Positions 26,198 through 34,050 of a stretch of 64,000 nucleotides of DNA are shown here, piece after piece; position 1 is the stretch's first letter, and each line of letters starts with the position of its first letter. Below the pieces are notes generated by a model, which saw only the letters and a program-made list of their open reading frames with translations, did no database searches and was not told where the DNA came from. Location: the NCBI GenBank assembly GCA_966211795.1, contig CBIHNW010000001.1:124001-188000 (forward strand). Reading direction: 5' to 3'. This DNA is from 21-14-0-10-47-8 sp966211795. GTDB taxonomy: Bacteria; Bdellovibrionota; Bdellovibrionia; Bdellovibrionales; Bdellovibrionaceae. A program made the translations under genes and the position numbers.

Positions 26198-27565
26198 ATG
26201 TATCAAAATGTCATTTTCAGAGAATACGATATTCGCGGCGTTTACAACAAAGAGTTCGACAAAGACTTTGCTTACCTTTTAGGTCGGGCCTACGCACAAT
26301 ATTTCTTCGAAAAATTCGGGAAGAAGAATCTCACCATCTCTTTGGGCCACGATGCGCGCGTCTCCAGCCCCGAGATCAAGGCCTCTCTTTCGAAAGGTCT
26401 GCAAGACTCGGGCATCCGCGTTTTGTACATCGGGCTGGTCACTTCGCCGATTTCTTACTTTACGACTTTTGAAATCGCAGGTCTGGATGGCGCCATCATG
26501 ATCACCGGCAGCCACAATCCACCAGATTACAACGGTTTTAAAATCAGCGTTGGCAAGGCCACCATTTTCGGCGAAGAGATTCAACGTCTTCGTCAGATCA
26601 TTGAAAAGGGCACCTTCGTCGACGGCAAGGGTAGCGAAGAGACTTATGATATCTTCCCTCAGTATCTGGAGCGTTATAAAAAAGAATTCGGCACCATCAG
26701 CGGTGTGAAGGCCGTTCTAGATTGTGGAAATGGCGCGGCTGGTTGCATCGTGCGCAAACTTTTTGAAACCGTCGGGCTGAAGCCAACAATTCTATTCGAG
26801 CAACCAGACGGGCGTTTTCCGAATCATCACCCGGATCCTACGGTCGAAAAAAATCTCAAGTGGCTGGCGGAAAAAGTTCGCGAAGAAAAAGCCGTGGTCG
26901 GAATTGGTTTTGATGGCGACGCCGATCGCATCGGAATCGTCGATCACACCGGAAAAATGCTCTATGGCGATGAGCTGATGGTTCTGGTCAGCCGCTCCAT
27001 CTTGGCCGAGAAAAAAGGCGCCAAGATCATCGGCGACGTCAAGTGCTCGGATCGTCTGTATGATGATATCCGAAATCATGGCGGCGAGCCGATCATGTGG
27101 AAGACAGGCCACTCGTTGATCAAAGAAAAAATCAAAGTGGAAAAAGCTCCTTTTGGCGGTGAAATGTCCGGTCACATCTTTTTCGCTGATCGAAACTATG
27201 GTTACGACGACGCACTCTATGCCGCCCTTCGCGTTTGCGAAATTTTGGCTAAAACCGGTAAGAGCATTCAAGAGTTACTGGCAGGCTTGCCACCAGCCTT
27301 TAACACTCCTGAAATTCGCATCGATACAACGGAAGAGAAGAAAGTTCAGATCGTCGAAAAATTGAAATCGCAGTTCCCTGCTGGAAACAATGAATACACG
27401 ACCAACCTGATCGACGGCGTTCGCATCAGCTTCAACGATGGTTGGGCATTGGCACGAGCTTCCAACACGCAGCCCGTTCTGGTGTTGCGATTTGAATCTT
27501 GGACTAAAGAGGGACTGGACCGAATCCAATCCCGCGTCGAATCCACGGTGAACTCAATGTTGTAA
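26198..27565 (+). CDS. Phosphomannomutase/phosphoglucomutase
   Basis: 455 residues, the ManB/AlgC class of alpha-D-phosphohexomutases. The phospho-serine loop is TGSHNPPDYNG, the metal loop is DGDADRIG, the sugar loop is GEMSGH, and the phosphate-binding end is RASNTQPVLVLRFE. It converts hexose 6- to 1-phosphates for nucleotide sugars. It begins 1 bp after pdxA, so it shares that transcript. It could supply precursors for the sugar operon at 6.8-9.6 kb. Confidence 0.92.
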   Translation: MYQNVIFREYDIRGVYNKEFDKDFAYLLGRAYAQYFFEKFGKKNLTISLGHDARVSSPEIKASLSKGLQDSGIRVLYIGLVTSPISYFTTFEIAGLDGAIMITGSHNPPDYNGFKISVGKATIFGEEIQRLRQIIEKGTFVDGKGSEETYDIFPQYLERYKKEFGTISGVKAVLDCGNGAAGCIVRKLFETVGLKPTILFEQPDGRFPNHHPDPTVEKNLKWLAEKVREEKAVVGIGFDGDADRIGIVDHTGKMLYGDELMVLVSRSILAEKKGAKIIGDVKCSDRLYDDIRNHGGEPIMWKTGHSLIKEKIKVEKAPFGGEMSGHIFFADRNYGYDDALYAALRVCEILAKTGKSIQELLAGLPPAFNTPEIRIDTTEEKKVQIVEKLKSQFPAGNNEYTTNLIDGVRISFNDGWALARASNTQPVLVLRFESWTKEGLDRIQSRVESTVNSML

Positions 27566-27568
27566 TTA

Positions 27569-27625
27569 GAGATTGTTCTGAAGGAGCCAGAGTGTTGGTT
27601 TTCGACCAACACTTCAATCTCATTT
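27569..27625. terminator. Stem-loop between convergent genes
   Basis: A perfect 9 bp stem AGTGTTGGT (27591-27599) with ACCAACACT (27605-27613) and a 5 base loop. Flanking bases GAGATTG (27569-27575) and CAATCTC (27615-27621) can pair as an outer stem. It sits between the phosphohexomutase and the convergent protease gene. The T-run after it is weak, so it may act as a bidirectional barrier. Confidence 0.6.
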
Positions 27626-27632
27626 TCGATTT

Positions 27633-28856
27633 TTACTTATAGTAAAACTTCTTCAGCGTATCGTACATCGACTTCTGCATGCGGCCCGAGCGCGCGCACA
27701 TCAGGTGATTAATATCCAATTGATAGGTTACAATCGCTTCTTGTTTCGGATCGTAGAATTCAAGATAACAGTCCACAAATCCGAGCACGTGTCCGAATTC
27801 GTGGCGGATGGTCCACTGGACATCCCATTCACTCAAAGGCGCATTGGCGTCCATGGTGATGGTATCACCACCGGCCGCATTGACGTGCGGGGTGACGCCA
27901 GCTTGAAACTCGACATGAATTGGTGTTTGAACCAAAAAGTCTAAATGCAAATTCCAAAGGTCCCACTTGTACTCGTCTTCGATGTTGAATTTTAGAAAAT
28001 CTAAAACTTTGGGGTTTTTTGGATCTGTAAATGGAACTTTCATCACGTTCGGCTGAGCCGAAGACCACTGTATTTCGGGGCGGGGATTTTCCAATGAAAA
28101 ATACCGATTCCAAATTTCAGCGCCTGCATCGACATAGCGAAGATAAAATTCGTAGGCCGCTTTGTTTTGAATGCTTTCTTCCGTACGGGATTCACAATTC
28201 GCCATCAGACCATCCAGATTCTGACACATTTGTGTCAGCCACTCGGTGATTTGCGCTTGTTGATCTGCGGGTAGAGTATCCATGGATCGCAACAGGCTTT
28301 CCACGTTCGCCGTCTTTTTTCCTAAGAAGTAATATCCGCGCAGATCTTCCGCGCGAATTTTGCTGAGATACCCTAGGTAAGGCTCCATCAGCGTCCAGCG
28401 AACAGCGGTTTGATAGTTGCGATCAACCTTCTTAGCCCATGTGATATAGTCTTGTTCCGAAATCGGTGGATCCTGAGTAAAGGCCGCATCGCTGTAAAGA
28501 ATCTTCGCCATATCGGCCGGCATATCGGCCTTCGTCTTTTGGTAATCTTCGGTGACGGTTTTAGGGCTGTAGGTCTTTGGCGTTTCAATTGGAATTCCGT
28601 TCAAATCGCCAGGTTTCGTCAGCTGGATTTTTTGTCCTTCGGGACGAAAAGAATTCATATGGTTCAACCAAGCCATGTTGCGCTCACCAAGCATGATCGC
28701 TTCTTGGACGTTGTCGGTCGCCGAACGAACCGGGCTTAAGATGTACTTGCCCCGGTACGCCGAGCTTGGAGCATCGGGAAGAATGTGCGGCAGAAATTTT
28801 GGCATTGCACTGGCTGAAATCGCCATCAAGATGACAGAAAAGAAAACGGACTTCAT
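27633..28856 (-). CDS. Putative secreted metzincin-type zinc protease
   Basis: 407 residues with a signal peptide (MKSVFFSVILMAISASAM). The C-terminal part carries HEFGHVLGFVD at about 352-362, an HExxHxxGxxD zinc motif with an aspartate as third ligand, as in snapalysin-type metzincins. A methionine about 34 residues downstream (LMCARSG, near 386) is placed as the Met-turn. The first 300 residues are helical and I recognise no domain in them. It stands alone, convergent with the phosphohexomutase. A secreted protease acting on prey or on its own envelope is an inference. Confidence 0.75.
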   Translation of the reverse strand: MKSVFFSVILMAISASAMPKFLPHILPDAPSSAYRGKYILSPVRSATDNVQEAIMLGERNMAWLNHMNSFRPEGQKIQLTKPGDLNGIPIETPKTYSPKTVTEDYQKTKADMPADMAKILYSDAAFTQDPPISEQDYITWAKKVDRNYQTAVRWTLMEPYLGYLSKIRAEDLRGYYFLGKKTANVESLLRSMDTLPADQQAQITEWLTQMCQNLDGLMANCESRTEESIQNKAAYEFYLRYVDAGAEIWNRYFSLENPRPEIQWSSAQPNVMKVPFTDPKNPKVLDFLKFNIEDEYKWDLWNLHLDFLVQTPIHVEFQAGVTPHVNAAGGDTITMDANAPLSEWDVQWTIRHEFGHVLGFVDCYLEFYDPKQEAIVTYQLDINHLMCARSGRMQKSMYDTLKKFYYK

Positions 28857-28902
28857 CGATTTACCCCCTCAGATAAAACGCGTTTCGTCTTGTCTTAAAA
28901 AA

Positions 28903-28935
28903 CAAAAAGCCGACTGATCACAGCCGGCTTTTGCT
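28903..28935 (-). terminator. Rho-independent terminator of the F0 ATP synthase operon
   Basis: Stem AAAAGCCG (28905-28912) with CGGCTTTT (28925-28932), 12 base loop, and a T-run on the minus strand. It ends the minus-strand transcript after atpE and also faces the protease gene promoter region. Confidence 0.75.
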
Positions 28936-29006
28936 AGATTTGCAAATTTAAAATGCAAATATTATTTGTTTTCAGAAACGATGAGATCCGAGGCGGCTAG
29001 GAGAGA

Positions 29007-29036
29007 GTGCGGAGGCTTCCTAATTGGAAGCCGCAC
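29007..29036. repeat. Hairpin in the atpE 3' region
   Basis: GTGC and GGCTTCC pair with GGAAGCC and GCAC around a TAATT loop, leaving a 3 base bulge. It lies about 50-80 bases downstream of the atpE stop, upstream of the terminator, and may protect the 3' end of the transcript. Confidence 0.5.
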
Positions 29037-29085
29037 AAACGACCGACGACGACAACGAAGGAGATCGCGTTTATGAAACAAATAA

Positions 29086-29415
29086 TTAGAACTTACCGTT
29101 CAAGAAGAACGCGATGACGAACGCGTAGATCACGAGAGACTCGATCAGAGCCAAACCGATGATCATTGGAGTAAAGATCTTACCTTGCGCAGCAGGGTTG
29201 CGAGCGATACCTTCCAATGCAGCAGCTGCAGTGCGAGCTTGACCAAGCGCGCCACCCAAAGCAGCAACACCGATTGCCAAACCTGCGCCCAAAGCGATCA
29301 AACCGCGGTCACCGCCAGCTTGAGTAGCAGTTGCAGCAGCTTCTTGTGCGAAAGCAGCAGATGCTACGAACAGAGTCGACAAAGCCAAGAACATATTTTT
29401 TGCGAAGTTTTTCAT
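29086..29415 (-). CDS. atpE: ATP synthase F0 subunit c
   Basis: 109 residues, longer than the usual 70-85 because of an N-terminal signal-peptide-like extension (cleavage likely at AFA-Q, residues 23-24). Two hydrophobic helices follow with the polar loop ARNPAAQGK. The carboxylate is Glu92, with Gln59 in helix 1 and Ser93 and Tyr97 in helix 2. That set resembles the sodium-binding site of Na+-type c rings. The c ring drives rotation. It is the last gene of the minus-strand F0 cluster, after atpB. Confidence 0.95.
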   Translation of the reverse strand: MKNFAKNMFLALSTLFVASAAFAQEAAATATQAGGDRGLIALGAGLAIGVAALGGALGQARTAAAALEGIARNPAAQGKIFTPMIIGLALIESLVIYAFVIAFFLNGKF

Positions 29416-29467
29416 TGTTTCTCCTTTAGTTTTAAACAGCTAAACTATTGCAAATTGATTTCAAAAA

Positions 29468-30154
29468 TTAGTGGTCGTGAGCCGTTGCAAGTGCCACGTA
29501 AACCATTGACAGCAATGTGAATACGAACGCCTGAACGAAAGCAACGAACATTCCTAACAAATAGAATGGGATTGGAAGACCAATTGGAACCAAGTCCAAA
29601 AAGATTCCGACAACAGTATGATCCCCCTTCAAGACGTTCGCCAGACGAAGTCCCAAAGAAATTGGACGAACAATGTGTGAGATCAACTCGATCACCAGCA
29701 TCAAAGGACCCAACCACAGAACGGGACCCAAGAAATGCTTCAAGTAACCAACACCGTTATGAATCAAACCATAGGCATTGTAGACCAAGAATACGAACAA
29801 ACCCATTGCTAGAGTGGTGTTCAGATTTTCAGTCGCAGGCGCCATTCCTGGAATCACACCCACCAAGTTGTTCACCAAAACAAAAGTAAAAAAAGACGCA
29901 AACATAGGAAGGTAGGCTCTGCCTCCCTCGCCAATGACCATGTCGACAAGCCCAGCCATGAACTCGGTGATCATTTCAAAAAAACCTTTGAGCGAAAATC
30001 GATCGGCAGGAATAACCGCTGCATCGCCAGTTCCCAAAGCTTTTTTGGCTGCAAAACTTGCGACTACCAATCCGCCAGTCACGATACCAGCTGTAGCAAC
30101 GTGCGCGTATTCGTGGCCAACACCAGGAATAAGAGAGGTCCAAGTAAACGACAT
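29468..30154 (-). CDS. atpB: ATP synthase F0 subunit a
   Basis: 228 residues with six or so hydrophobic helices. The essential arginine lies in SLGLRLANVLKGDH, the family signature of helix 4, and the glycine-rich GVIPGMAPATENLNTTLAM block precedes it. It forms the ion half-channels against the c ring. It lies 52 bp from atpE and 18 bp from the AtpI-like gene. The b, delta and F1 genes are elsewhere, at 51-57 kb. Confidence 0.95.
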   Translation of the reverse strand: MSFTWTSLIPGVGHEYAHVATAGIVTGGLVVASFAAKKALGTGDAAVIPADRFSLKGFFEMITEFMAGLVDMVIGEGGRAYLPMFASFFTFVLVNNLVGVIPGMAPATENLNTTLAMGLFVFLVYNAYGLIHNGVGYLKHFLGPVLWLGPLMLVIELISHIVRPISLGLRLANVLKGDHTVVGIFLDLVPIGLPIPFYLLGMFVAFVQAFVFTLLSMVYVALATAHDH

Positions 30155-30172
30155 GAATAATTCCTTAAAGTT

Positions 30173-30538
30173 TTACGTTTGCTCTTCGTCTTCGTCGTCA
30201 TTCTTGGCGACAGAGGCAAAGAAAAGGGCGCTTACAACAAGACTTGCAAGCCCCACACAGAGCCAAATTCGGTCGACCCATGCGAGACTTAAAAGTTTGT
30301 ATATAATGATCCCTAAAATCGCGTACTTAAATACAATGATCGAGATCGAGAGGGCAATGAGTTTTTTCTGAATCACGCGAGAGAAGACAAAACCTAGAGA
30401 GATCACGTTCAAGAGCACGATTCCACTGCCAATGGCGAATGATGCGGCGCTGTGCGCGTCGCGACCTTCGAGCAAAACAATAGAGCCTATAGCCGTCACC
30501 GCGGCTTGAATGATTAAAAAAAGCTTTAAATGATTCAA
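30173..30538 (-). CDS. ATP synthase subunit I-like membrane protein
   Basis: 121 residues from a TTG at 30538, chosen because GGGGA sits 8 bases upstream; a longer frame overlaps the previous gene. Four hydrophobic segments are visible, followed by an acidic tail (NDDEDEE). Position before atpB and the four-helix layout suggest the AtpI role of aiding c-ring assembly. Sequence conservation in this family is low, so the call rests on context. Confidence 0.72.
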   Translation of the reverse strand: MNHLKLFLIIQAAVTAIGSIVLLEGRDAHSAASFAIGSGIVLLNVISLGFVFSRVIQKKLIALSISIIVFKYAILGIIIYKLLSLAWVDRIWLCVGLASLVVSALFFASVAKNDDEDEEQT

Positions 30539-30540
30539 GT

Positions 30541-30747
30541 TTATTCCCCTGGTTGGCTGTCGGTTTTTTTTGCGAGCATGACAATTTGAAAGATCCATCC
30601 CGCCAGACCAAGCATCGAAAGTCCAATCATTCCAAGGCCTTTGAGCGAGTACATTTCGTCGAGCTTCTGACCGATGAGCAGACAGCCAATCATGATTCCG
30701 ACCAGCTCGATCCCCATGGCGACGAAAACGATGTATTTGTTTTTCAT
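30541..30747 (-). CDS. AtpZ-like F0F1 ATPase accessory protein
   Basis: 68 residues with two hydrophobic helices (FVAMGIELVGIMIGCLLIGQ and GLGMIGLSMLGLAGWIFQIV). This matches the AtpZ/AtpI small-protein pattern, in which the ELVG and GxxLD positions are conserved (here LIGQKLDEMYS). AtpZ-type proteins are linked with magnesium or calcium uptake or ATP synthase assembly. Its ATG overlaps the stop of the TPR lipoprotein by 4 bp. Confidence 0.72.
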   Translation of the reverse strand: MKNKYIVFVAMGIELVGIMIGCLLIGQKLDEMYSLKGLGMIGLSMLGLAGWIFQIVMLAKKTDSQPGE

Positions 30748-31559
30748 TTGTGCACTTTTCCTCGAGCGCCAGGTTGGTTCTTCAGACGCTCCTGCAATCG
30801 CTTGATTCGTATGTCGATGTATTCGGGCATGGGGTGTGTGGACTTGAGCTGCTCCAACACCTCGATAGCACCCCGAAAATCTTTCATTTCTTCATAACAA
30901 ACCGACAAGGTCAGGCCAACGTTGTCCTTGATGGCGCGATCAGGGAACTCGGTCAAAAGGCTCTTGAAAAGTCCAATGGCTGTCGGCAGATCTTTCTCTG
31001 CCAAGGCGATGTTACCTTTCAGGAATGTCATATCGAATTTTTGATCCGACGGAGGATTGGTGCGTAGAAATTCGTCGGTCTCGTTCTTCGCCTGCGTGAA
31101 ATTGTTTTGATAATAATAAGCCCGGGCCAATTTCATTTTGAATTCGGCTTTTTCTTTAGGGTCCGGAATCATAACGATCAGCTTGTTGATCTCGATCACA
31201 GCTTTTTGATAATCCGTCAGGTGATCGAAACAGATCGAAACGATCTGCTTTTGGGCTTGCAGGCGCTCGGCTGCGTCCGGCGAGCTTAGAACCAACTGTT
31301 GATAAAAGTGAATGGCCTTTAAAAAATCTTTGGTTTCGTAGAAAGAAACGCGGGCGGCTTCGCGAGCCGCTTCGAGACCAATTGGTTTTCCCGGAGCGCG
31401 AGTGATCACTCGTTCAAAATGCGAAATGGCGATGTGAAACTGACCTTCGCTGACTGCCGTTTTACCAGCATTCATTTCTTGCTGCTCGGGCGATGTACAA
31501 GCCGTCGCCACAAGCAGGATTGAAACAAGGGTGGCTCTAGTGAACCTGAGGAGGAGCAT
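30744..31559 (-). CDS. TPR-repeat lipoprotein
   Basis: 271 residues from the ATG at 31559. The lipobox VATAC puts the lipidated cysteine at residue 21. Tetratricopeptide-like repeats follow (one contains AISHFERVITRAPG, another AIGLFKSLLTEFPD, another AIEVLEQLKSTHP), which suggest a protein-binding scaffold at the envelope. A longer frame exists but lies wholly within gyrA. It overlaps the 3' end of gyrA by 23 bp and overlaps the AtpZ-like start by 4 bp, linking the two operons. Confidence 0.78.
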   Translation of the reverse strand: MLLLRFTRATLVSILLVATACTSPEQQEMNAGKTAVSEGQFHIAISHFERVITRAPGKPIGLEAAREAARVSFYETKDFLKAIHFYQQLVLSSPDAAERLQAQKQIVSICFDHLTDYQKAVIEINKLIVMIPDPKEKAEFKMKLARAYYYQNNFTQAKNETDEFLRTNPPSDQKFDMTFLKGNIALAEKDLPTAIGLFKSLLTEFPDRAIKDNVGLTLSVCYEEMKDFRGAIEVLEQLKSTHPMPEYIDIRIKRLQERLKNQPGARGKVHK

Positions 31560-34032
31560 CTTCACCGGCTGGTGCTGCACCGTTTGCCTCTTCTTCATCC
31601 GCATCCACAAGCGCAAGGCCCGTTACTTTTTCATCTGAATCTTTCAAGTTGATCAAGCGAACGCCCTGCGTGACTCGACCCAGAACGCTGATGTCTGAAA
31701 TCTTCATGCGAATGTTCTGGCCCTTATCGGTCGACAGGATCAGCTCTTGATCCGGACGAACTTTTTTCGCGCCAACAACGTTGCCGACCTTGTCGGTCGT
31801 TTTCTGCGCGATCGTTCCAACACCACCACGAGATTGGACGCGGTATTCTGGAACTTCGGATCGCTTGCCGTAACCGTATTCGGTCACAAGCAACAATGTG
31901 TCCTTGCAGTCCTTTTCCAGGATCTCCATGCCGACCACGATATCGTTTTTATCCAAAGTCATGCCCTTTACGCCACGAGCTGATCGTCCCATCGGACGAA
32001 CATCGCTTTCGTTGAAACGAATCGACATGCCTTCTTTGGTCGCGATAAAGATTTCGCTGGTGCCATCTGAAATTTTGGCTTCGATGACGCTGTCATCTAG
32101 GTCGGTCGTCAGTGCCAACAAGCCTGAAGGTCGTGGGTTCGAGAAGGCATCCAGTGACGTTTTCTTGATGATGCCTTTTTGGGTCAACATCACTACGTAC
32201 TTGTTATCCGCAAACTCTTCGACTGGCAAAATCGCTTGGACTTTCTCGCCAGAGCTCAGCTGTACAACGTTCGCGATCGCTTTGCCTTTACCGGTCCGGT
32301 TGCCAAGCGGAAGCTTGTGCACCTTGACCCAGTACAATTTTCCCTTGTCGGTGAAAACCATCAGGGTTGTTTTTGTGCTGGCCGTAAAGAGATCTGTGAC
32401 ATAGTCCTCTTCTCGGGTCTCGATGCCCTTCAAACCTTTGCCGCCACGTTTTTGCAGGCGGTATTGGTCTGGCGGGATTCGCTTGATGTAGCCTGTGTTT
32501 GTCACAGTTACGATCATCAGTTCGTCAGCAATTAGATCTTCGTCTTCGATATCATCAGAAGATCCCGTAATTTCTGTGCGGCGCTTGTCCGCATATTTTT
32601 TTCGGATCTCTTCCAGTTCGTTGACGATGATTTTGTAGATTTCTTTTACATCAGACAGAACAAAGTTTAGCCATTCAATTTGCTTCATCAGTTCGGCCAG
32701 CTCGGCAACGATCTTGTCTCGTTCCAATCCTGTCAGGCGTTGCAAACGCATTTCCAAAATCGCAACCGCTTGCCGTTCGCTGAATTCAAATTTCGCCATC
32801 AAGGCTTCGCGAGCCGTATTTGCTTCTTTTGAAGCGCGAATGGTTTTGATGACCTCTTCGATGTGGTCCAGAGCTTTTTTCAAACCTTCCAAGATGTGCG
32901 CGCGCTCTTGGGCTTTTTTCAGTTCGAAAATACATCGCTTGGTAACGATGTCGCGGCGATGCTCGACAAACGCTTGCAACATGCCTTTGAGGTCGAAGGT
33001 CACGGGCTGATTTTTCGCATCCAGTGCCAACATGATGATACCGAAGCTGACTTGCAGCTGGGTCATCTTGAACAAGCGATTCAAAACAACGCTGGCGTTT
33101 TCGCCGCGCTTTAAAATCACAACAATGCGCATGCCTTCGCGTGAAGATTCGTCACGAATATCAGAAATGCCTTCCAGCTGTTTATCGCGGACCAGGTCAG
33201 CGATGCTTTCGATCAGTTTCGCCTTATTCACCTGATAAGGAATTTCCGAAACGATAATCTCTTCGTGATCCTTCATCTGAACGATTTCAGTCACGGCCTT
33301 CAGGGAAATAATGCCTTTCCCTTTTTTGTAAGCCTGCAAGATTCCTTCACGACCAGCAATCTGACCCGCAGTTGGAAAATCAGGGCCTGGAATTTTTTCG
33401 ATCAGCTCGTCAATCGAGCAATCCGGATTGTGAATCAAATGAATGGTTCCATCTAAAACTTCGCCCAAGTTGTGCGGCGGAATATTTGTCGCCATACCAA
33501 CGGCGATGCCGGCCGAACCGTTCACCAAAAGATTTGGAAATTTTGAAGGTAGAACCAAAGGAACTTCGAGAGAGTCATCGTAGTTCGGACCAAAAGGAAT
33601 GGTTTCCTTGTCGATGTCTTCCAGAAGCTCTTCCGCGAGCTTTGTCATGCGGACTTCGGTGTAACGCTGGGCCGCCGGACTGTCGCCATCGACGGATCCA
33701 AAGTTTCCTTGACCGTCTTCAAGCGGGTAGCGAAGCGAGAAGTCCTGGGCCATACGAACCATGGTTTCGTAAACGGCCGAGTCACCGTGTGGATGGTATT
33801 TACCGATCACATCGCCCACGATACGAGCCGATTTTTTGTACGGCTTGTCGTGATTGTTTCCCATTTCATGTTGAGCAAAAAGAATGCGGCGGTGAACCGG
33901 CTTCAAACCATCGCGCACATCAGGAAGTGCGCGACCGACGATAACGCTCATCGAGTATTGAAGATATGCATCCCGCATTTCTTTGTTGATATCGACAACT
34001 GAAATGCCTTTTCGTTCTTGATTTTGATCCAT
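31537..34032 (-). CDS. gyrA: DNA gyrase subunit A
   Basis: 831 residues. The catalytic tyrosine is in AAQRYTEVRMTK. A GyrA-box QKRGGKGLKG near the start of the C-terminal domain marks it as gyrase rather than topoisomerase IV ParC. Gyrase adds negative supercoils using ATP from GyrB. It lies 18 bp after gyrB and is followed by the overlapping TPR lipoprotein. Confidence 0.97.
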   Translation of the reverse strand: MDQNQERKGISVVDINKEMRDAYLQYSMSVIVGRALPDVRDGLKPVHRRILFAQHEMGNNHDKPYKKSARIVGDVIGKYHPHGDSAVYETMVRMAQDFSLRYPLEDGQGNFGSVDGDSPAAQRYTEVRMTKLAEELLEDIDKETIPFGPNYDDSLEVPLVLPSKFPNLLVNGSAGIAVGMATNIPPHNLGEVLDGTIHLIHNPDCSIDELIEKIPGPDFPTAGQIAGREGILQAYKKGKGIISLKAVTEIVQMKDHEEIIVSEIPYQVNKAKLIESIADLVRDKQLEGISDIRDESSREGMRIVVILKRGENASVVLNRLFKMTQLQVSFGIIMLALDAKNQPVTFDLKGMLQAFVEHRRDIVTKRCIFELKKAQERAHILEGLKKALDHIEEVIKTIRASKEANTAREALMAKFEFSERQAVAILEMRLQRLTGLERDKIVAELAELMKQIEWLNFVLSDVKEIYKIIVNELEEIRKKYADKRRTEITGSSDDIEDEDLIADELMIVTVTNTGYIKRIPPDQYRLQKRGGKGLKGIETREEDYVTDLFTASTKTTLMVFTDKGKLYWVKVHKLPLGNRTGKGKAIANVVQLSSGEKVQAILPVEEFADNKYVVMLTQKGIIKKTSLDAFSNPRPSGLLALTTDLDDSVIEAKISDGTSEIFIATKEGMSIRFNESDVRPMGRSARGVKGMTLDKNDIVVGMEILEKDCKDTLLLVTEYGYGKRSEVPEYRVQSRGGVGTIAQKTTDKVGNVVGAKKVRPDQELILSTDKGQNIRMKISDISVLGRVTQGVRLINLKDSDEKVTGLALVDADEEEANGAAPAGEDAPPQVH

Positions 34033-34050
34033 AGAAATTTCCTATATCCC

